Assembly (NCBI GenBank): GCA_025435555.1
Contig: JAIWWG010000026.1
Coordinates: 1 to 64,000 of the forward strand
Direction: 5' to 3'
Length of the DNA stretch: 64,000 nt
From: Chytriomyces cf. hyalinus JEL632
Lineage: Eukaryota; Chytridiomycota; Chytridiomycetes; Chytridiales; Chytriomycetaceae
The notes under the pieces were generated by a model that searched no databases, had not been told where the DNA came from, and saw nothing but the letters and a program-made list of their open reading frames with translations. The translations under genes and the position numbers were made by a program. Shown here one piece after another: positions 34,244-46,995 of this stretch (within the stretch, counting starts at the first letter, position 1; every line of letters begins with the position of its first letter).

Positions 34244-35670
34244 ATGCAAGGCTTCAGCATTCCCGCATTCTTTGTCGTCCTTCGGGGTGAGACAATTACC
34301 GCCAGCTTAAAAAACAGTCATCCTGATGCTGCAACCCCAGCGAGTATCGAAGGCTCCATCGTCATGGGCATCCTGCTCAGCTTTGTCCACACCGTGTTTA
34401 AAGATGATCTGGATCTCAGACGGCGGCTTTCGCGCATTGTGTGGCTCGGTTTCTTTGGCGGAATCTTTGGCTCCTGTCTTGCGGCGGCGGTTTTGCTCGA
34501 TGTTTGGTATAAACACGACACGTTTCTGTGGTAACATATATCCATTTCTGGAGGGGACCGCTGCGATTTAGCTTAGGTTACGCGTTTGTGTTTGATTTCG
34601 TAGGACTCGCGTTGAAGATCTGTGGGAAGGAATCATGTCGCTACTCACTGCGTTTATTTTGACAGCCCTGGGCATTGCCTTCCTGAAGGCTGACACACTG
34701 GCAGTAACGTGGGAGATTCCCAGGAGCGGGACCAAACCAACCGAAACTGTTTCGTTGGAGATTAAGCCGAGTTTTTACCCACCACGGGTATCCGATACCA
34801 CGTTGCTCGAAGCAATCATGTCGCAGGATTCGAGCCATCCTGATGACATTCACGTTGAACAAGACTTTTCAGCGACATCTCGCTCGGAATCTACTCATGA
34901 AGTTAAAGTTCGCGCACCGCACTCGTTTAGTCGGGTTCTGTTGTTCTGGGTCCCGTTTGTGACGACGCTGCGAGAGGCGCTGGACTGTGTCATCTTCCTT
35001 GGCGGGGTGAATGCCTTGTCTTTCTGCTCATTCTAAAAAACTCGCCCTGACGCGAACATGTCAAAAAAAAAAAGATTGCTGCGGTCGAAAGCAACAGTCA
35101 CATTCCCGCCGCATTCTTGGCTGGCTTTGTTTGTGGGTGCGCGATTGGTTTCTGCATCTTCCAAAGCGGCAACAGCGTCAAACTTCACTCCTTCTTATTC
35201 GCAGCATCAGTCACCAATTTGTACATTAGTGCGGGCATGTTTGCCAAGGCTGTGCATTATTTTGAGTTGTACGTGTGGTTGAGTTCTGTCAAAGAGTCCA
35301 GGATTCGAAAGGGACCCTACTACAACACCTTCACCAGTGTATGGTAAACTATCCTATCCGATTCATCCTACCCATCTCATTCATCTCATTCAATCCATCT
35401 CATTAAATCGGAACCTCATCGGGTGACTCTGGCATGCTCTGCAGGAACATGAAGTGCTGTGATCCACATGACACCAGGTACTTTCACTGGCAGCTGTTTG
35501 CGGCTGTTTTCGGATGGACCAATTCAGCCACGTTTGGATCATTGGCCGCGTACATTGTGTACTGGCTCCTGGTGTCAGGAATCCTTGTTGGAGTGAAGCT
35601 GTGGGATCGTCAACGAGCGAAGCTTGAACAAACTGATTTGAAAGAACCGGTACAGCCAGGTTTTCGGTGA
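34244..35670 (+). CDS. Ftr1-like permease with altered iron motifs
   Basis: Exons 34244-34286, 34341-34530, 34604-35006, 35075-35343, 35445-35670 (376 residues). Intron positions and phases equal those of the neighbouring FTR1, and exon 2 has the same length (190 bases), so they are tandem duplicates. The first motif reads RASIE instead of R-E-x-x-E, losing the first Glu, and the second reads REALD instead of REGLE. These Glu residues are needed for iron uptake in yeast Ftr1. The loop between helices 3 and 4 is longer and different. The copy may have lost transport, changed its substrate or act as a sensor; which of these is unknown. Splice sites are all intact, so it looks expressed. Confidence 0.88.
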
Positions 35671-35759
35671 CCCAAAGTAGAGCAACACAGGCGTTGATGC
35701 CAGTGCCCACATTTGCACGAGATGAAAGTAAATAAATATTCAAGTTGAGGCATAAATAA

Positions 35760-36880
35760 ATGCTGCAACCATACAAACACCTGCAACGCAGCGTTTCGAT
35801 CGGTGCTCGGGCGGCCACCCTCATCCCACTGCGAACTCCATTCCCCGCACAACTGAGGGCCTCTATCCGCCCAGTCTCATCCTCGCCCGTCTGCAGAAAC
35901 ACAGTAGCAACCCCGTCAACATCCATCACCGAAACCGCCTTCTTCACTGGAAACCCGGCGTACTTCTCGCTGCTACTGCGGCTCAATAGCCTAATCAGAC
36001 AGCACAGTTTGCCTATCCAAGACCCGGCCGTGTATGAGTCTTTGCGGGATGAGCTGCCGCAATGGATGGTAAAACTTTTTTCGACGACCTTGAGCGGCTG
36101 ATTCATTGTGACTTACCGCGCGCATCGAACGAATAGTCTCGGCAGGAAATGATGCAGCTGAAGCAGTTTCGTTTGACGGAAGGCATGCACAGGGATTTGG
36201 TGCACAAACTGAATGTGCTCTTTACCATTCCAGGTGAGCCGCAAAAAAGAAAAAACCGAAGTACCGCATATTTTTCACTGACCATAATGCACCAATCTAT
36301 TCGAATGCTTCGGATCAATCCTCGCACTCTCAGCAAAACCCGACTCCCTCATCATGCTGCTGCAAGAATACATCCGTCCCGGCCAAGAACTCTCACCACC
36401 CCCGAAAGCGGCACCCGCTCTGGACGAACACGGACGCGCTTTCGCCCGAGCAAGTCGTAAATCAGCAAAAGTGCAGGCATGGGTTGTTGCAGGCACTGGA
36501 GAAATCTACATCAACGGAGTCCATGTTGCCGAATACTTTAAGCAAATCCAGGATCGCGAATTGATTGTGCGGCCGTTTGAGTTGGGAAATGCTCTTGGAG
36601 CTTATAATGTGTGGGCTGTTGTTGAGGGAGGTGGTTTGAATGGACAGGCTGCGGCTGTGGCTGTTGCCGTTGCGAGAGGGCTCACTGTTCATCAACCGGA
36701 ATTGAATGAATCATTTTCCAAGAGTAAGTTTGCATTTCGCGTCTCCAGCTTTCGCATTTTTCTCACTCGAAATCCTTGTTCTTCATAGTGGGACTGACCA
36801 AGATTGATCGTCGCCAAGTGGAGCGAAAGAAGACGGGACAGCCCAAGGCTCGCAAGAAGAACACTTGGTTGAAGCGTTAA
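35760..36880 (+). CDS. Mitochondrial small-subunit ribosomal protein uS9m
   Basis: Exons 35760-36068, 36146-36233, 36334-36723 and 36789-36880 (292 residues). The first 50 residues are Arg/Ser-rich with few acids, a typical mitochondrial presequence. The S9 core begins with AWVVAGTGEIYINGVHVAEYF, continues with a VEGGGLNGQAAAVAVAVARGL signature and ends in the basic tail TKIDRRQVERKKTGQPKARK ending TWLKR, as in bacterial S9 whose C-terminus reaches the tRNA. The middle N-terminal part (MMQLKQFRLTEGMHRDLVHKL) is the fungal mitochondrial extension. It lies 285 bases before the OGDH gene. Confidence 0.92.
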
Positions 36881-37164
36881 AGGATCATGGCAACAATAAA
36901 GCAGGATTGCCGCGTAAATCTCTCTGATCTCATCGTCTTTTCTTGTCGACAGAAACGAGTTGCAGAACATCGGCGTGCACAACAGAAGTGCTTTAACATA
37001 AACTCATTAACGCGAAATGCAAACGCCTGTTGTCAGGCGAGATGGCGTCTTCTGGATGGCGCATAATTATTAATGCCCAGTAAATGTAAATCGTAAAATT
37101 ACGGTTGAGAGCAAGGAATGGAAAAAACGGCAAATTGCAACAATAAAAAAAACAGATTGTAAGA

Positions 37165-40100
37165 ATGGACAAACTGCTCCTCCGACATGGCCGGAGTCTT
37201 CTGTCCAAGAACACCGGCATGAGCAACCGTCTCTTCTCTCAATCGCTCAGAAACAGGCAGAGCAACAGCAACACGTCCTTCCTCAGCGGCTCCAACTCTG
37301 TCTATATCGACCAGATGCACGCTGAGTGGATCCGCGACCCCTCCTCAGTCCACGCGTCGTGGCGGGCGTACTTTGACAACGTGTCGAAGGGCGTTGCTGT
37401 TCCATTTGTGTCTCCGTTCGGAGCCTCATTACAAAGTCAAAGGTAGTTATCTCCCTTACACCGTTCCTCAACCATGTTTCTCATGGCATCCGTCCGAACG
37501 GGAATCTAGCCAGGTTCCAATTGGAAACAGCCCAGACTACGTCCAGGCCGACGAAGCCAATATCCCCGCGGCGGAGATTCTGGACCACATGAAGGTTCAG
37601 CTTCTTGTTCGTGCGTACCAGATTCGTGGACACCAGCTTGCGGACTTGGATCCACTTGGCATCTCTGTCGGAGACGCTTCAAAGGCCCCCGAACTCGACC
37701 CGAAGCACTATGGATTCACGGAGCAGGACATGGACAGGACTTTCTTCCTTGGTGAGCACAAAATTTCGGAATTTATCGGGAAGTCACGTAGACACGACCC
37801 CGCACACGGCATCAATCAATCGTATTCGCTGATTGTTTGCGATATCGTTATTTGATAAAACGCCTGCTGCAAATCTAGTCTGATCGCTCACTCCCTTCTC
37901 CTCCAGGCCAAGGCATCCTTCCCGGATTCAAATCCAACGAAGCCAAGGAAAAACTGACTCTTCGCGAAATCCTCGGTCGCCTGAAGAAGACCTACGCTGG
38001 CAGTATCGGTATCGAATACGGACACATTGATGATCGCTCTGCATGCGACTGGCTGCGTTCCAAAGTCGAAGTGCCTGTTCGATACGCATACACCAAAAAA
38101 GAAAAGACTCTTATCCTCGACCGTTTGCTGTGGTCTGACTCGTTTGAGCGCTTTGTTGCTACAAAGTACCCAAGTGAAAAGAGATTTGGACTGGAAGGAT
38201 GCGAGTCTTTGATTCCGGGAATGAAAGCTCTGGTTCGTTGTTTTTCATGCTGGGGAATATTACGGTTCTGAATTTGCCCTGATGCTTTCTTCTGATGCGC
38301 AGGTTGACCGTTCCGTCGAACACGGTGTGAACTCTGTTGTCATGGGAATGCCCCACCGTGGTCGTTTGAACGTTCTTTCCAACGTTGTCAGAAAGCCAAA
38401 CGAGTCCATTTTTGCCGAGTTCGCTGGATCCCGCGATGACTCTGTTGAAGGATCTGGAGATGTTAAGTACCACTTGGGAATGGTAAGTGCCACCTAGCCT
38501 GAGTCGAAGAATGAGATTTGTCTGAATAATTTGTTCAAATTCAGAACTACGCTCGTCCAACCCCAAGCGGAACTATTGTCAACCTTTCCCTCGCTGCGAA
38601 CCCATCCCACCTCGAAGCCGTGAACCCAGTCGTCCAAGGAAAAGTCCATGCCCTGCAATACTACCAAAACGACACTGTCGAACGCGCCAAGGCTCTCGGA
38701 GTCCTCCTCCACGGAGATGCCGCTTTCGCCGGTCAGGGAGTCGTGTACGAAGCCATGGGTCTCGCTGACCTTCCCAGCTACACAACTGGTGGAACCGTGC
38801 ACATTGTCGTCAACAACCAGATTGGATTCACCACCGACCCACGATTCAGTCGTAGTACCCCTTACTGCAGTGATGTCGCAAAGACTGTGAGCGCGCCAAT
38901 CCTGCACGTGAACGGAGATGATGTGGAGGCGGTCACGTTCTGCATGCAGCTTGCGGCAGAGTGGAGAGCCAAGTACAAGAAGGATGTTGTTGTGGACATT
39001 GTGTGCTACAGAAAGCATGGACACAATGAAATTGACCAACCTGGATTCACGCAGCCAAAGATGTACGAGGTTAGGAAGCTTACGCATATCTGTCAAGACT
39101 GGGAATGACTAAACTCGCAATTTTCATTTTGCCGCTTAACAGAAAGTCAAGAAGATGGTTCCCGTCGCTGAAAAGTACATTCAGCAGCTCTTGTCTGAGG
39201 GAACTGTGACTGAAGCTGAGGTGAAGGACGTCAAGGAGCGCATCTGGGCTATCTTGGAAAAGAACTATGAAGACTCCAAATCATACAAGCCAACACCAAA
39301 GGAATGGGTTTCCTCAACCTGGGCCAGTGAGTATATGATGGCGCCCTTTTAATTTCCGGAAATTAACTTGCTGTTTGGACAAAGACATGAAGGCTCCAGT
39401 TGAATTGGCTGAAGAGACTGTCCCATCCCAAGGCACCGGAGTGGACATTGACATTCTGCGTCACATTGGTGTCGCCGGATCTTCGTACCCAACCAACTTC
39501 ACGGTGCACCCCAACTTGGGACGTATCCTGAAGCTGCGCGAAAAGACGATCCTTGAAGGCGAAGAAATTGACTGGGCCACTGCCGAATCTATGGCTTTCG
39601 GATCCATCCTCGCCGAAGGAATGCATGTGCGTCTTTCTGGTCAGGATGTTGAGCGTGGAACCTTTTCGCACCGTCACGCTCTTTTGAACGATCAAGTGAC
39701 TGAAGAGCGATACGTCCCTCTCAACAACCTTGTTGGCGCTGGAAATGTGGTCGTCAGCCAGCAGCAGTTGACTGTGTGCAACAGTAGTTTGACTGAGTTT
39801 GGATGCCTTGGTTTCGAATTGGGATACAGTATGGTCAACCCACACCAGCTTGTTATGTGGGAAGCCCAGTTTGGTGACTTTGCCAATAACGCGCAGTGTA
39901 TCATTGATCAGTTCATCTCATCTGGAGAGCAGAAGTGGTTGCAGGTTCGTTTGTTTTGGCCGTGTGGAATTGCCGAGTGGATCCTGACTATTTTGGCTCT
40001 TTCAGCGCACCGGTTTGACAATGTTGCTTCCCCATGGATACGACGGTCAAGGTCCTGAGCACTCATCCGCAAGATTGGAGCGTTACTTGCAGCTGTGTGA

Positions 40101-41177
40101 CGAAGATCCATTCACGATGCCAGCCTTTGGTACTGGAAAGGGCTCTTACGCGAGACAGCACCAAGAATGTAACATGCAAGTGATTTACCCAACTGTCCCA
40201 AGTAACTACTTCCACGCTTTGAGAAGACAAGTGAAGCGTGAATTCCGCAAGCCTGTAAGTTTAGATTTTGGAATTCTTGTGTGGGGGGATATTATTCTGA
40301 CATCCAATTGAAACTTTTCTCTATCCAGCTTATTGTCTTGACGTCAAAGGCCCTTCTTAGACATCCATCAGCAAAGTCTACGCTGGCAGAAATGGCACTG
40401 ACTACGCGCTTCCAACGCCTCATCCCCGAAGTACTCCACCCCAACCCACTTTCGTCCTTCAACCCAGTTCCCGAGAAGAGTGACTCATGGAGTGGAAACA
40501 GCTCAGAACCTCGTCTTCCTTACGCGTTGATCCAAGACCCAGCCAACCCACCGGTCATCCCAGCAGATGTTCCCGTTCCTGCATCCCTCACCAAAATTGC
40601 ATCCAGCACACCTGAATTCACACTGGTGGAGCCCTCCGAAATCAAGACTGTCATTTTCTGCTCAGGTCAAGTGTACTACCTCTTGAACCGTGCGCGTGCG
40701 TTGAACAACTTGCGTGACATTGCCATTGTTCGTCTTGAGCAGCTGAACCCGTTCCCCTTCTGGGAAGCGAAAGAAGTGATTGACTTTTACGGATCGCAAG
40801 CTGGCAGCAAATTGACTGACGTTGTGTACTGCCAAGAAGAAGCCATGAACTCTGGAGCATGGAACTTTGTGCAGCCACGTTTGGAAACAGTCATGAAGGC
40901 AACCGAGTGGTTCAAGAGCGGACTCGGTAAATCTGCCGTTGATTCGTACCAGACACGATTCACGCCAGGAGGACTCGACAATTATTACGAGAACAAGGCG
41001 AGTATCCGTGGAAGCCCACTTCTCCGGTATGCAGGACGTGACATTAGTGCAGCGCCATCGACTGGATTGAAGAAGGTGCATGCATTTGAGGAAAAGATGT
41101 TTGTTAGTGAGGCGTTGTTGGGAGGAGAGTTGAAGATGCCAGTGTCGCTTGAGAATGGAATTCCCAAATTCTTTTGA
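37165..41177 (+). CDS. KGD1: 2-oxoglutarate dehydrogenase E1 component, mitochondrial
   Basis: Nine exons: 37165-37442, 37510-37751, 37907-38232, 38303-38482, 38545-39069, 39143-39326, 39385-39944, 40006-40254, 40329-41177 (1130 residues). It is the thiamine-diphosphate enzyme that decarboxylates 2-oxoglutarate in the citric acid cycle and feeds E2. The start is a basic presequence. Family parts in order: [59 protein letters not shown] (diphosphate-binding GDG-like site), [40 protein letters not shown] and [13 protein letters not shown]. Exon 2 needs the acceptor at 37509 (CTAG) to keep phase; the later CCAG would break it. Confidence 0.95.
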
Positions 41178-41567
41178 AGCACAAGCTGAGGGATAGAGTG
41201 GTTTTTTTGGCCTTGTTTCTGTTTCTTTATTTCTTCTTTGTGTTTCTGGTTCTCATAATGTGACTCGTTGTCCAAACTTGAAATACACGTTCTTCTATTT
41301 TCTTTCTGTCTCTTCTCTCTTGTCGTTCGTATGAGTATCGCAGTAACAGCAGTGACAGCGTGGTTAAGCAGTACTCTCATCTCGTTCGCAGTACCAGCAA
41401 CGGCGTGGTCTCTCTCTCTCTTCGCAGTGTGGTTAAGCTGTTGTGAAATAAACCCGATTAGTCAACCGAGTCAGGGTTAGGCTCCAATTTCAAATACTTT
41501 CAAATGCCTTTGAAACAAAAAGGCGATCCGATGCCAAGAGCAAAACAAAAAAAGAACATTTCCGAAA
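41178..41567. other. Intergenic, 390 bases
   Basis: Contains pyrimidine-rich stretches and the promoter side of the first MFS gene. The last part (TTTCAAATACTTTCAAATGCC) resembles the DNA just before the second MFS gene at 44341-44364, so the tandem duplication included some promoter. Confidence 0.55.
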
Positions 41568-43790
41568 ATGGCAACAACAATCAGCACCTCAAACCAAGAA
41601 ATGCTGACTGCAAAAACAACCGAAGAGTCAGCCATCACTGCACTTGCTGACCGTGCTCTGGACGTCGAGAGCGGCCCTGCCGAGCCCATTCCCAACAAGG
41701 GAAGCGATGTGAAGGTCCCTCTGAATCGGTCGCAGTTTGCACTCGTCTTCCTCGGCCTCATGCTTGCAATCATGATGGCGGCGCTTGATCAGACCATTGT
41801 TTCAACCGCTCTAAAGTCGATTGTGGCTGATTTTGGGAGACAGGAGCTTGTGCCATGGGTCTGTGGATTGTTTCTTCGTGACTTTTCTTGGCAACTGATT
41901 GATGTTCTCCTTGAATGCAGATTGGAAGCTCGTATCTGTTGACTTCGGCGCCGTTTGGAATTCTGTAAGCTTTCTTTTTGGAAACCTTGAGAATATTTCT
42001 GAATTCAAACTCATCGTGTTCACATATCACAGATATGGAAAGCTGGCGGATATCTTTGGACGTAAATGGGTGTTTGTGTTTGCTCTCGTTGTTTTCGAAC
42101 TCGGGTCACTTGTTTGTGCAGCAGCACCCACAATGGAGGCGTTGATCATTGGACGCGCTGTTGCTGGTGTTGGTGGTGGTGGTATCTTTGCACTGGTACT
42201 GATCATCATCAGTGATATCGTGTCATTGCAAGACAGAGGTGGGTTCCTTTGTTTTGGAAGGATCAACAACCACTGAACTAACAAATGCATCACAGGAAAA
42301 TATCAGGGAATGATTGGAGCCATGTTTGGTCTGTCCTCCGTGATTGGACCTCTTGTTGGTGGTGCGTTTGCCGACAACGTTAGTTGGCGGTGGTGCTTTT
42401 ACATCAATGTGAGTAGCTTTGATTCAGAAACGACTTTTGATTTACTTATTGTGCTTATGCTACCTATCAGCTACCACTCGGATTTATCACCGTCATGACT
42501 GTCATTGCATTCCTGCGGTTCCCATCCCCCGAAGGATCGTTCATGTTGAAGCTGCAACGAATCGACTACTTGGGAACACTGTCATGCTTCGCAGCCATCG
42601 TGTGCTTGATCACTCCTTTACAACTGGGTGGATCTCTGTGGGAGTGGAACAGTGCGCAAGTGATTGCGCTGTTTGTCCTGTTCCCGGTGTGCACGGCCAT
42701 TTTTGTCTTTATCGAGCTCCGCGTTGCAAGGGAACCGATTGTACCGGCGGCGTTGTTCATTAACTCGAGCATTCCAGCGTTGCTTGTTGTTGCCTTCTGT
42801 GTCGGAGGTGCCTTCTTTTCGGCCGTGTACTACATTTCGTGAGTTTGAAATTGTTGTGTGCTGTTCCTTTGACGTTCTTCAGGCTGATGATTGGCTCCTT
42901 GCAGATTATTCTTCCAAGTTGTGAATGGTGAGACGGCCACGAATGCAGGAGTCAAGACAATCCCGCTAGTGTTTGGTGTGGTCGTCCTGTCCATCGGGAG
43001 TGGTATCACGATTTCAAAGACGGGTACGTTTGTCTCAGATTAGCTTCCTCACATGAATTGGATAATTGACGTTTATTGCTTCCACCAGGTCGGTACAAGA
43101 TGTTCCTGTACATTGGTCCCGTGTTTATGACTGCCGGTGCTGTCTTGATCTCGTACTTGGATGTAAACTCGCTTCTGGTTCAGAAAATCTTTTATCTGTT
43201 TATTTTCGGAATCGGTGGAGGTGAGATTTTGTCCACATTGTAATTAGTGCCATTATAAGACCTGGAGAATTGAAACCCCATGCTTTTTAAAGGTTCAATG
43301 ATCCAGACGCGTATTTTGGCCATCCAAGCAGCGGTTCCAATTCATCTGATTGCCATCGCCACGGCAGTCTCGCAAACCTTTATGACTCTCGGAGGAGCGT
43401 TTGGAATCTCTGTTCTTGGTGAGCGAAGAGCACTACGGGTATTCATTACCACATCACATGCTGAAAAAAAGAAAAACGAACAAAAAAACAGGAACAATCT
43501 TCAACAACGTCATTGAAAGCAACGTGAAAAATTACGCAACCCTCAGTGCCGCCATTGAAACTCTTGACAGGGCCGGAATTCCAACAGACCCCACAAATGT
43601 ACTCGCACTGGTTGGAAAGATCCACGGCAACCCTCTTCTTGCAAATGTGGCGACACAAGCGTCTAATGAAGTGATTGCGCTGTTTACGGGCGCGTTCCAC
43701 ATTGCATACTTGACGTTGCTTGTGTTTCCGTTGACTGTGTTGGTCATGACGCTATTTATTAAGGAAGTGTCCATGAGGCAGAAGCATTGA
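41568..43790 (+). CDS. MFS multidrug exporter, DHA2 (14-helix) type, copy 1
   Basis: Nine exons: 41568-41858, 41921-41964, 42033-42238, 42296-42408, 42471-42838, 42905-43023, 43089-43220, 43293-43418, 43492-43790 (565 residues). It is a proton-driven exporter of the plasma or vacuolar membrane. The antiporter motif (motif C) is [21 protein letters not shown]; helix 1 has [19 protein letters not shown], the signature of the DHA2 group, and [14 protein letters not shown] is motif A. Substrates cannot be read from the sequence. It is followed 570 bases later by a close tandem paralogue with the same introns; a 268-base tract (42385-42652) is identical between them. Confidence 0.93.
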
Positions 43791-44361
43791 AGTGGAAGAG
43801 GGGGTTTCGCTAATTTTTGATTTATTGGGGATTTTGATTTATTGACAGTTGAAAGTAAAAACGATATTTCTGCATCGAAATCTTAAACGCTGCATTCCTC
43901 AAAAACGCTTAAGGCCGGAATGGCTTGTTTTGTGCCTGAAAACCCTTACGGGGAATTGTTTGAAAACGTGAATCGGGAGTTTAACTTTGCACACGGGCCA
44001 TGACAGTCAGATTGGCATGAACGCGCGGTATAAGAAAACATGCATTGCCGAAGTAAGTCCGCAGAACACGACTGCCTCCATCAGAAATGCAGGGTGGATA
44101 CCTTCTGTGCCAGTTGAGCTGGCCTCATCTTCTTTGGATAACTTCTGCTCAAAGCTGGTCTTCATCAAATATCTTCTGTTCAAGGTGTCTTTTATTTAAC
44201 TTGTCCAATTCAAAGTCCGCTCGCAGCATCACCGCCATGCGAAATCAACACGCGCCAATGTGCGTGAAATGGCCAACAGGATTTGTCATGCTGGTCATGT
44301 GAGCACAAGGGTTTCTTGCAACACTTGTTAGGGTTTCGTATACAGTTTCAAATCCTTTCAA
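43791..44361. other. Intergenic between the MFS copies, about 570 bases
   Basis: Holds no supported gene. The end is similar to the promoter of the first copy (TTTCAAATCCTTTCAAATGGCC). The first half is not obviously shared. Confidence 0.5.
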
Positions 44362-46658
44362 ATGGCCGAATTTGACAGCATAAAAAGTGGCAGCCAAGGA
44401 CCAGAAAGCTTTCAAACAATTAAACCAAAGGCCCTCATACACCCAAAACGAAAAATATCATCGAACCACGAAATGCTGACCCCAACTTCATCGGTGGATT
44501 CCGTACCAATGGACGTTGAAACCCAACCCATCCCCAACAAGGGAGGCGACGTGAAAGTCCCGTTGAATCGGTCGCAGTTCGGTCTAGTCTTCCTAGGCCT
44601 CATGCTTGCAATCATGATGGCGGCGCTTGATCAGACGATTGTTGCTACTGCGCTCAAGGCTATTGTGGCGGATTTTGGGAGGCAGGAGCTTGTGCCGTGG
44701 GTTGGTTATTCTTCTTTCTCGCGTGTTACTATCTATGGTGGTTCTGATTCTGTGCTCTTGCGTGTATTTTACAGATTGGGAGCGCATACCTTTTGACTTC
44801 GGCGCCTTTCGGAATTTTGTAAGTAATTTCCCAGCGAATCGAAAAAAATCCTTCCCGAAACCTCGCTCAAATTCGAAATCATTATTTTCCGTCTGCTAGA
44901 TATGGAAAGCTCGCGGATATCTTTGGACGTAAATGGGTGTTTGTGTTTGCGCTTGTCGTCTTCGAGCTCGGATCTCTTGTCTGCGCAGCGGCACCCACAA
45001 TGGAGGCATTGATCATTGGACGCGCTGTTGCTGGTGTTGGTGGTGGTGGTATCTTTTCGCTGGTACTTATTATCATCAGTGATATTGTGTCCCTGCAAGA
45101 CAGAGGTGAGTTCTTTTTGTTTTTCCGAATGGGCTTGATCAAATGGAGTAACTTTTACGTGCAACAGGAAAGTACCAGGGAATGATTGGAGCCGTGTTTG
45201 GTCTATCTTCTGTTATTGGCCCTCTTGTTGGAGGTGCATTTGCGGACAACGTTAGCTGGCGGTGGTGCTTTTACATCAATGTGAGTAGCTTTGATTCAGA
45301 AACGACTTTTGATTTACTTATTGTGCTTATGCTACCTATCAGCTACCACTCGGATTTATCACCGTCATGACTGTCATTGCATTCCTGCGGTTCCCATCCC
45401 CCGAAGGATCGTTCATGTTGAAGCTGCAACGAATCGACTACTTGGGAACACTGTCATGCTTCGCAGCCATCGTGTGCTTGATCACTCCTTTACAACTGGG
45501 TGGATCTCTGTGGGAGTGGAACAGCGCACAAGTGATTGCGCTGTTTGTCATGTTCCCGGTGTGCTCGGCCATCTTCATTTTTATTGAGCTCCGCGTTGCA
45601 AAAGAGCCAATTGTACCAGCGGCGTTGTTCATCAACTCCAGTATTCCAGCGTTGCTTGTTACTGCCTCTTGCGTTGGTGGTGCCTTCTTTTCGGCAGTGT
45701 ACTACATTTCGTGAGTTGAAATTATTCTTTGCTGTTCCCTTGAAGTGCTTGAAGCTGACGGTTGACCTCGTTGCAGATTATTCTTCCAAGTTGTGAACGG
45801 AAACACAGCGACAAACGCGGGAGTCAAGACGATCCCGCTCGTCTTTGGAGTCGTTCTTCTCTCAATTGGCAGTGGTTTCGCCATCTCAAGAACAGGTGCC
45901 GTGTTATGCACCTGTCCTAAGTGTCTCAAACAGCTTTTCTGAACTGTGACTATGTAATTATCTCAGGTCGCTACAAGATATTCTTCTACATTGGCCCCGC
46001 ATTCATGATTGCCGGTGCAATTCTGATTTCCTACTTGGACGCCAACTCGCTTCTCGTTCAGCAAATCTTTTATCTGCTCATTTTTGGAATTGGTGGAGGT
46101 GAGTTACTTTCATCCAGGTTATTCCCTAGCTAGATGGATATTGAACCATTTTTATGTTAAACAGGTGCGATGATCCAGACGCGTATTTTGGCCATCCAAG
46201 CAACGGTCCCAATTCAACTGATTGCCATCGCCACGGCAGTCTCGCAAACGTTCATGACTCTTGGAGGGGCTCTTGGAATCTCTGTTCTAGGCAAGGCAAT
46301 CTCAATCACCCGCACTCAAAAAAAAAAACTAAATTCCTAATCAAAATCCAAAAACACAGGCACAATCTTCAACAATGTCATCGAAAACAACATCAGCAAC
46401 TACGCAACCCTCAGCACCGCCGTCGCAACCCTTGAAAAAGCGGGAGTCCAAGTCCAACCATCCAACGTTCTTGCGCTGATTGCAATCATCAATAGCGTGC
46501 CCAGTCTCTCGAGTGTGGCGGCGCAAGCGACTGCGGACGTGGTTGCGTTGTTTACGGGCGCGTTCCATATCGCGTATTTGTCGCTGCTTGTGTTTCCGGT
46601 GACGGTGTTGATCATGACGCTGTTTATTAAGGAGGTGTCCATGAGGCCGAAGAATTGA
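44362..46658 (+). CDS. MFS multidrug exporter, DHA2 type, copy 2
   Basis: Nine exons match copy 1 one by one: 44362-44700, 44775-44818, 44900-45105, 45168-45280, 45343-45710, 45777-45895, 45967-46098, 46165-46290, 46360-46658 (581 residues). Exons 2-9 have exactly the lengths of copy 1. The N-terminal arm is 16 residues longer. The same motifs are present ([40 protein letters not shown]). Intron 8 (46291-46359) starts with GCAAGG instead of GT, where copy 1 has GTGAGC, so it is a GC-AG intron. Both copies look functional, which suggests dosage or divided roles. Confidence 0.93.
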
Positions 46659-46779
46659 AAGGCTGTGTGCATATATATCATTTGGTTTTTGGTCGCGCTG
46701 GAAGAGTTGAATAAATAATAAGTCAGTTGATTACTTGGCAGATTAAGATATCTCCAGTGACAGAGAGGCCACAAAATAA

Positions 46780-46845
46780 ACCACTGAAAAATGTGACCCC
46801 AACCTCCTCGATGGATACTTCAGTGCCAATGAAAAATATGCCAGT
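46780..46845 (+). pseudogene. Possible relic of a third MFS N-terminus
   Basis: GTGACCCCAACCTCCTCG..GGATACTTCAGTGCCAATG resembles the start of copy 2 ([14 protein letters not shown]; here VTPTSSMDTSVPMK). Nothing of the membrane part follows. The match is short, so chance is not excluded. Confidence 0.35.
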
Positions 46846-46995
46846 TCAATATTTGACAGCTATTTATTTATCTCCATGGACAGAAAGGTACAAGCACTGC
46901 CTTATCTGTCGTATAAAAATAGGTCCAAGATTGGTCGCGTTTATGAATCTTGGTTTGTTGGTGGCGCGGTGAAGTTTCTCGAAAGAAACCAAAAA

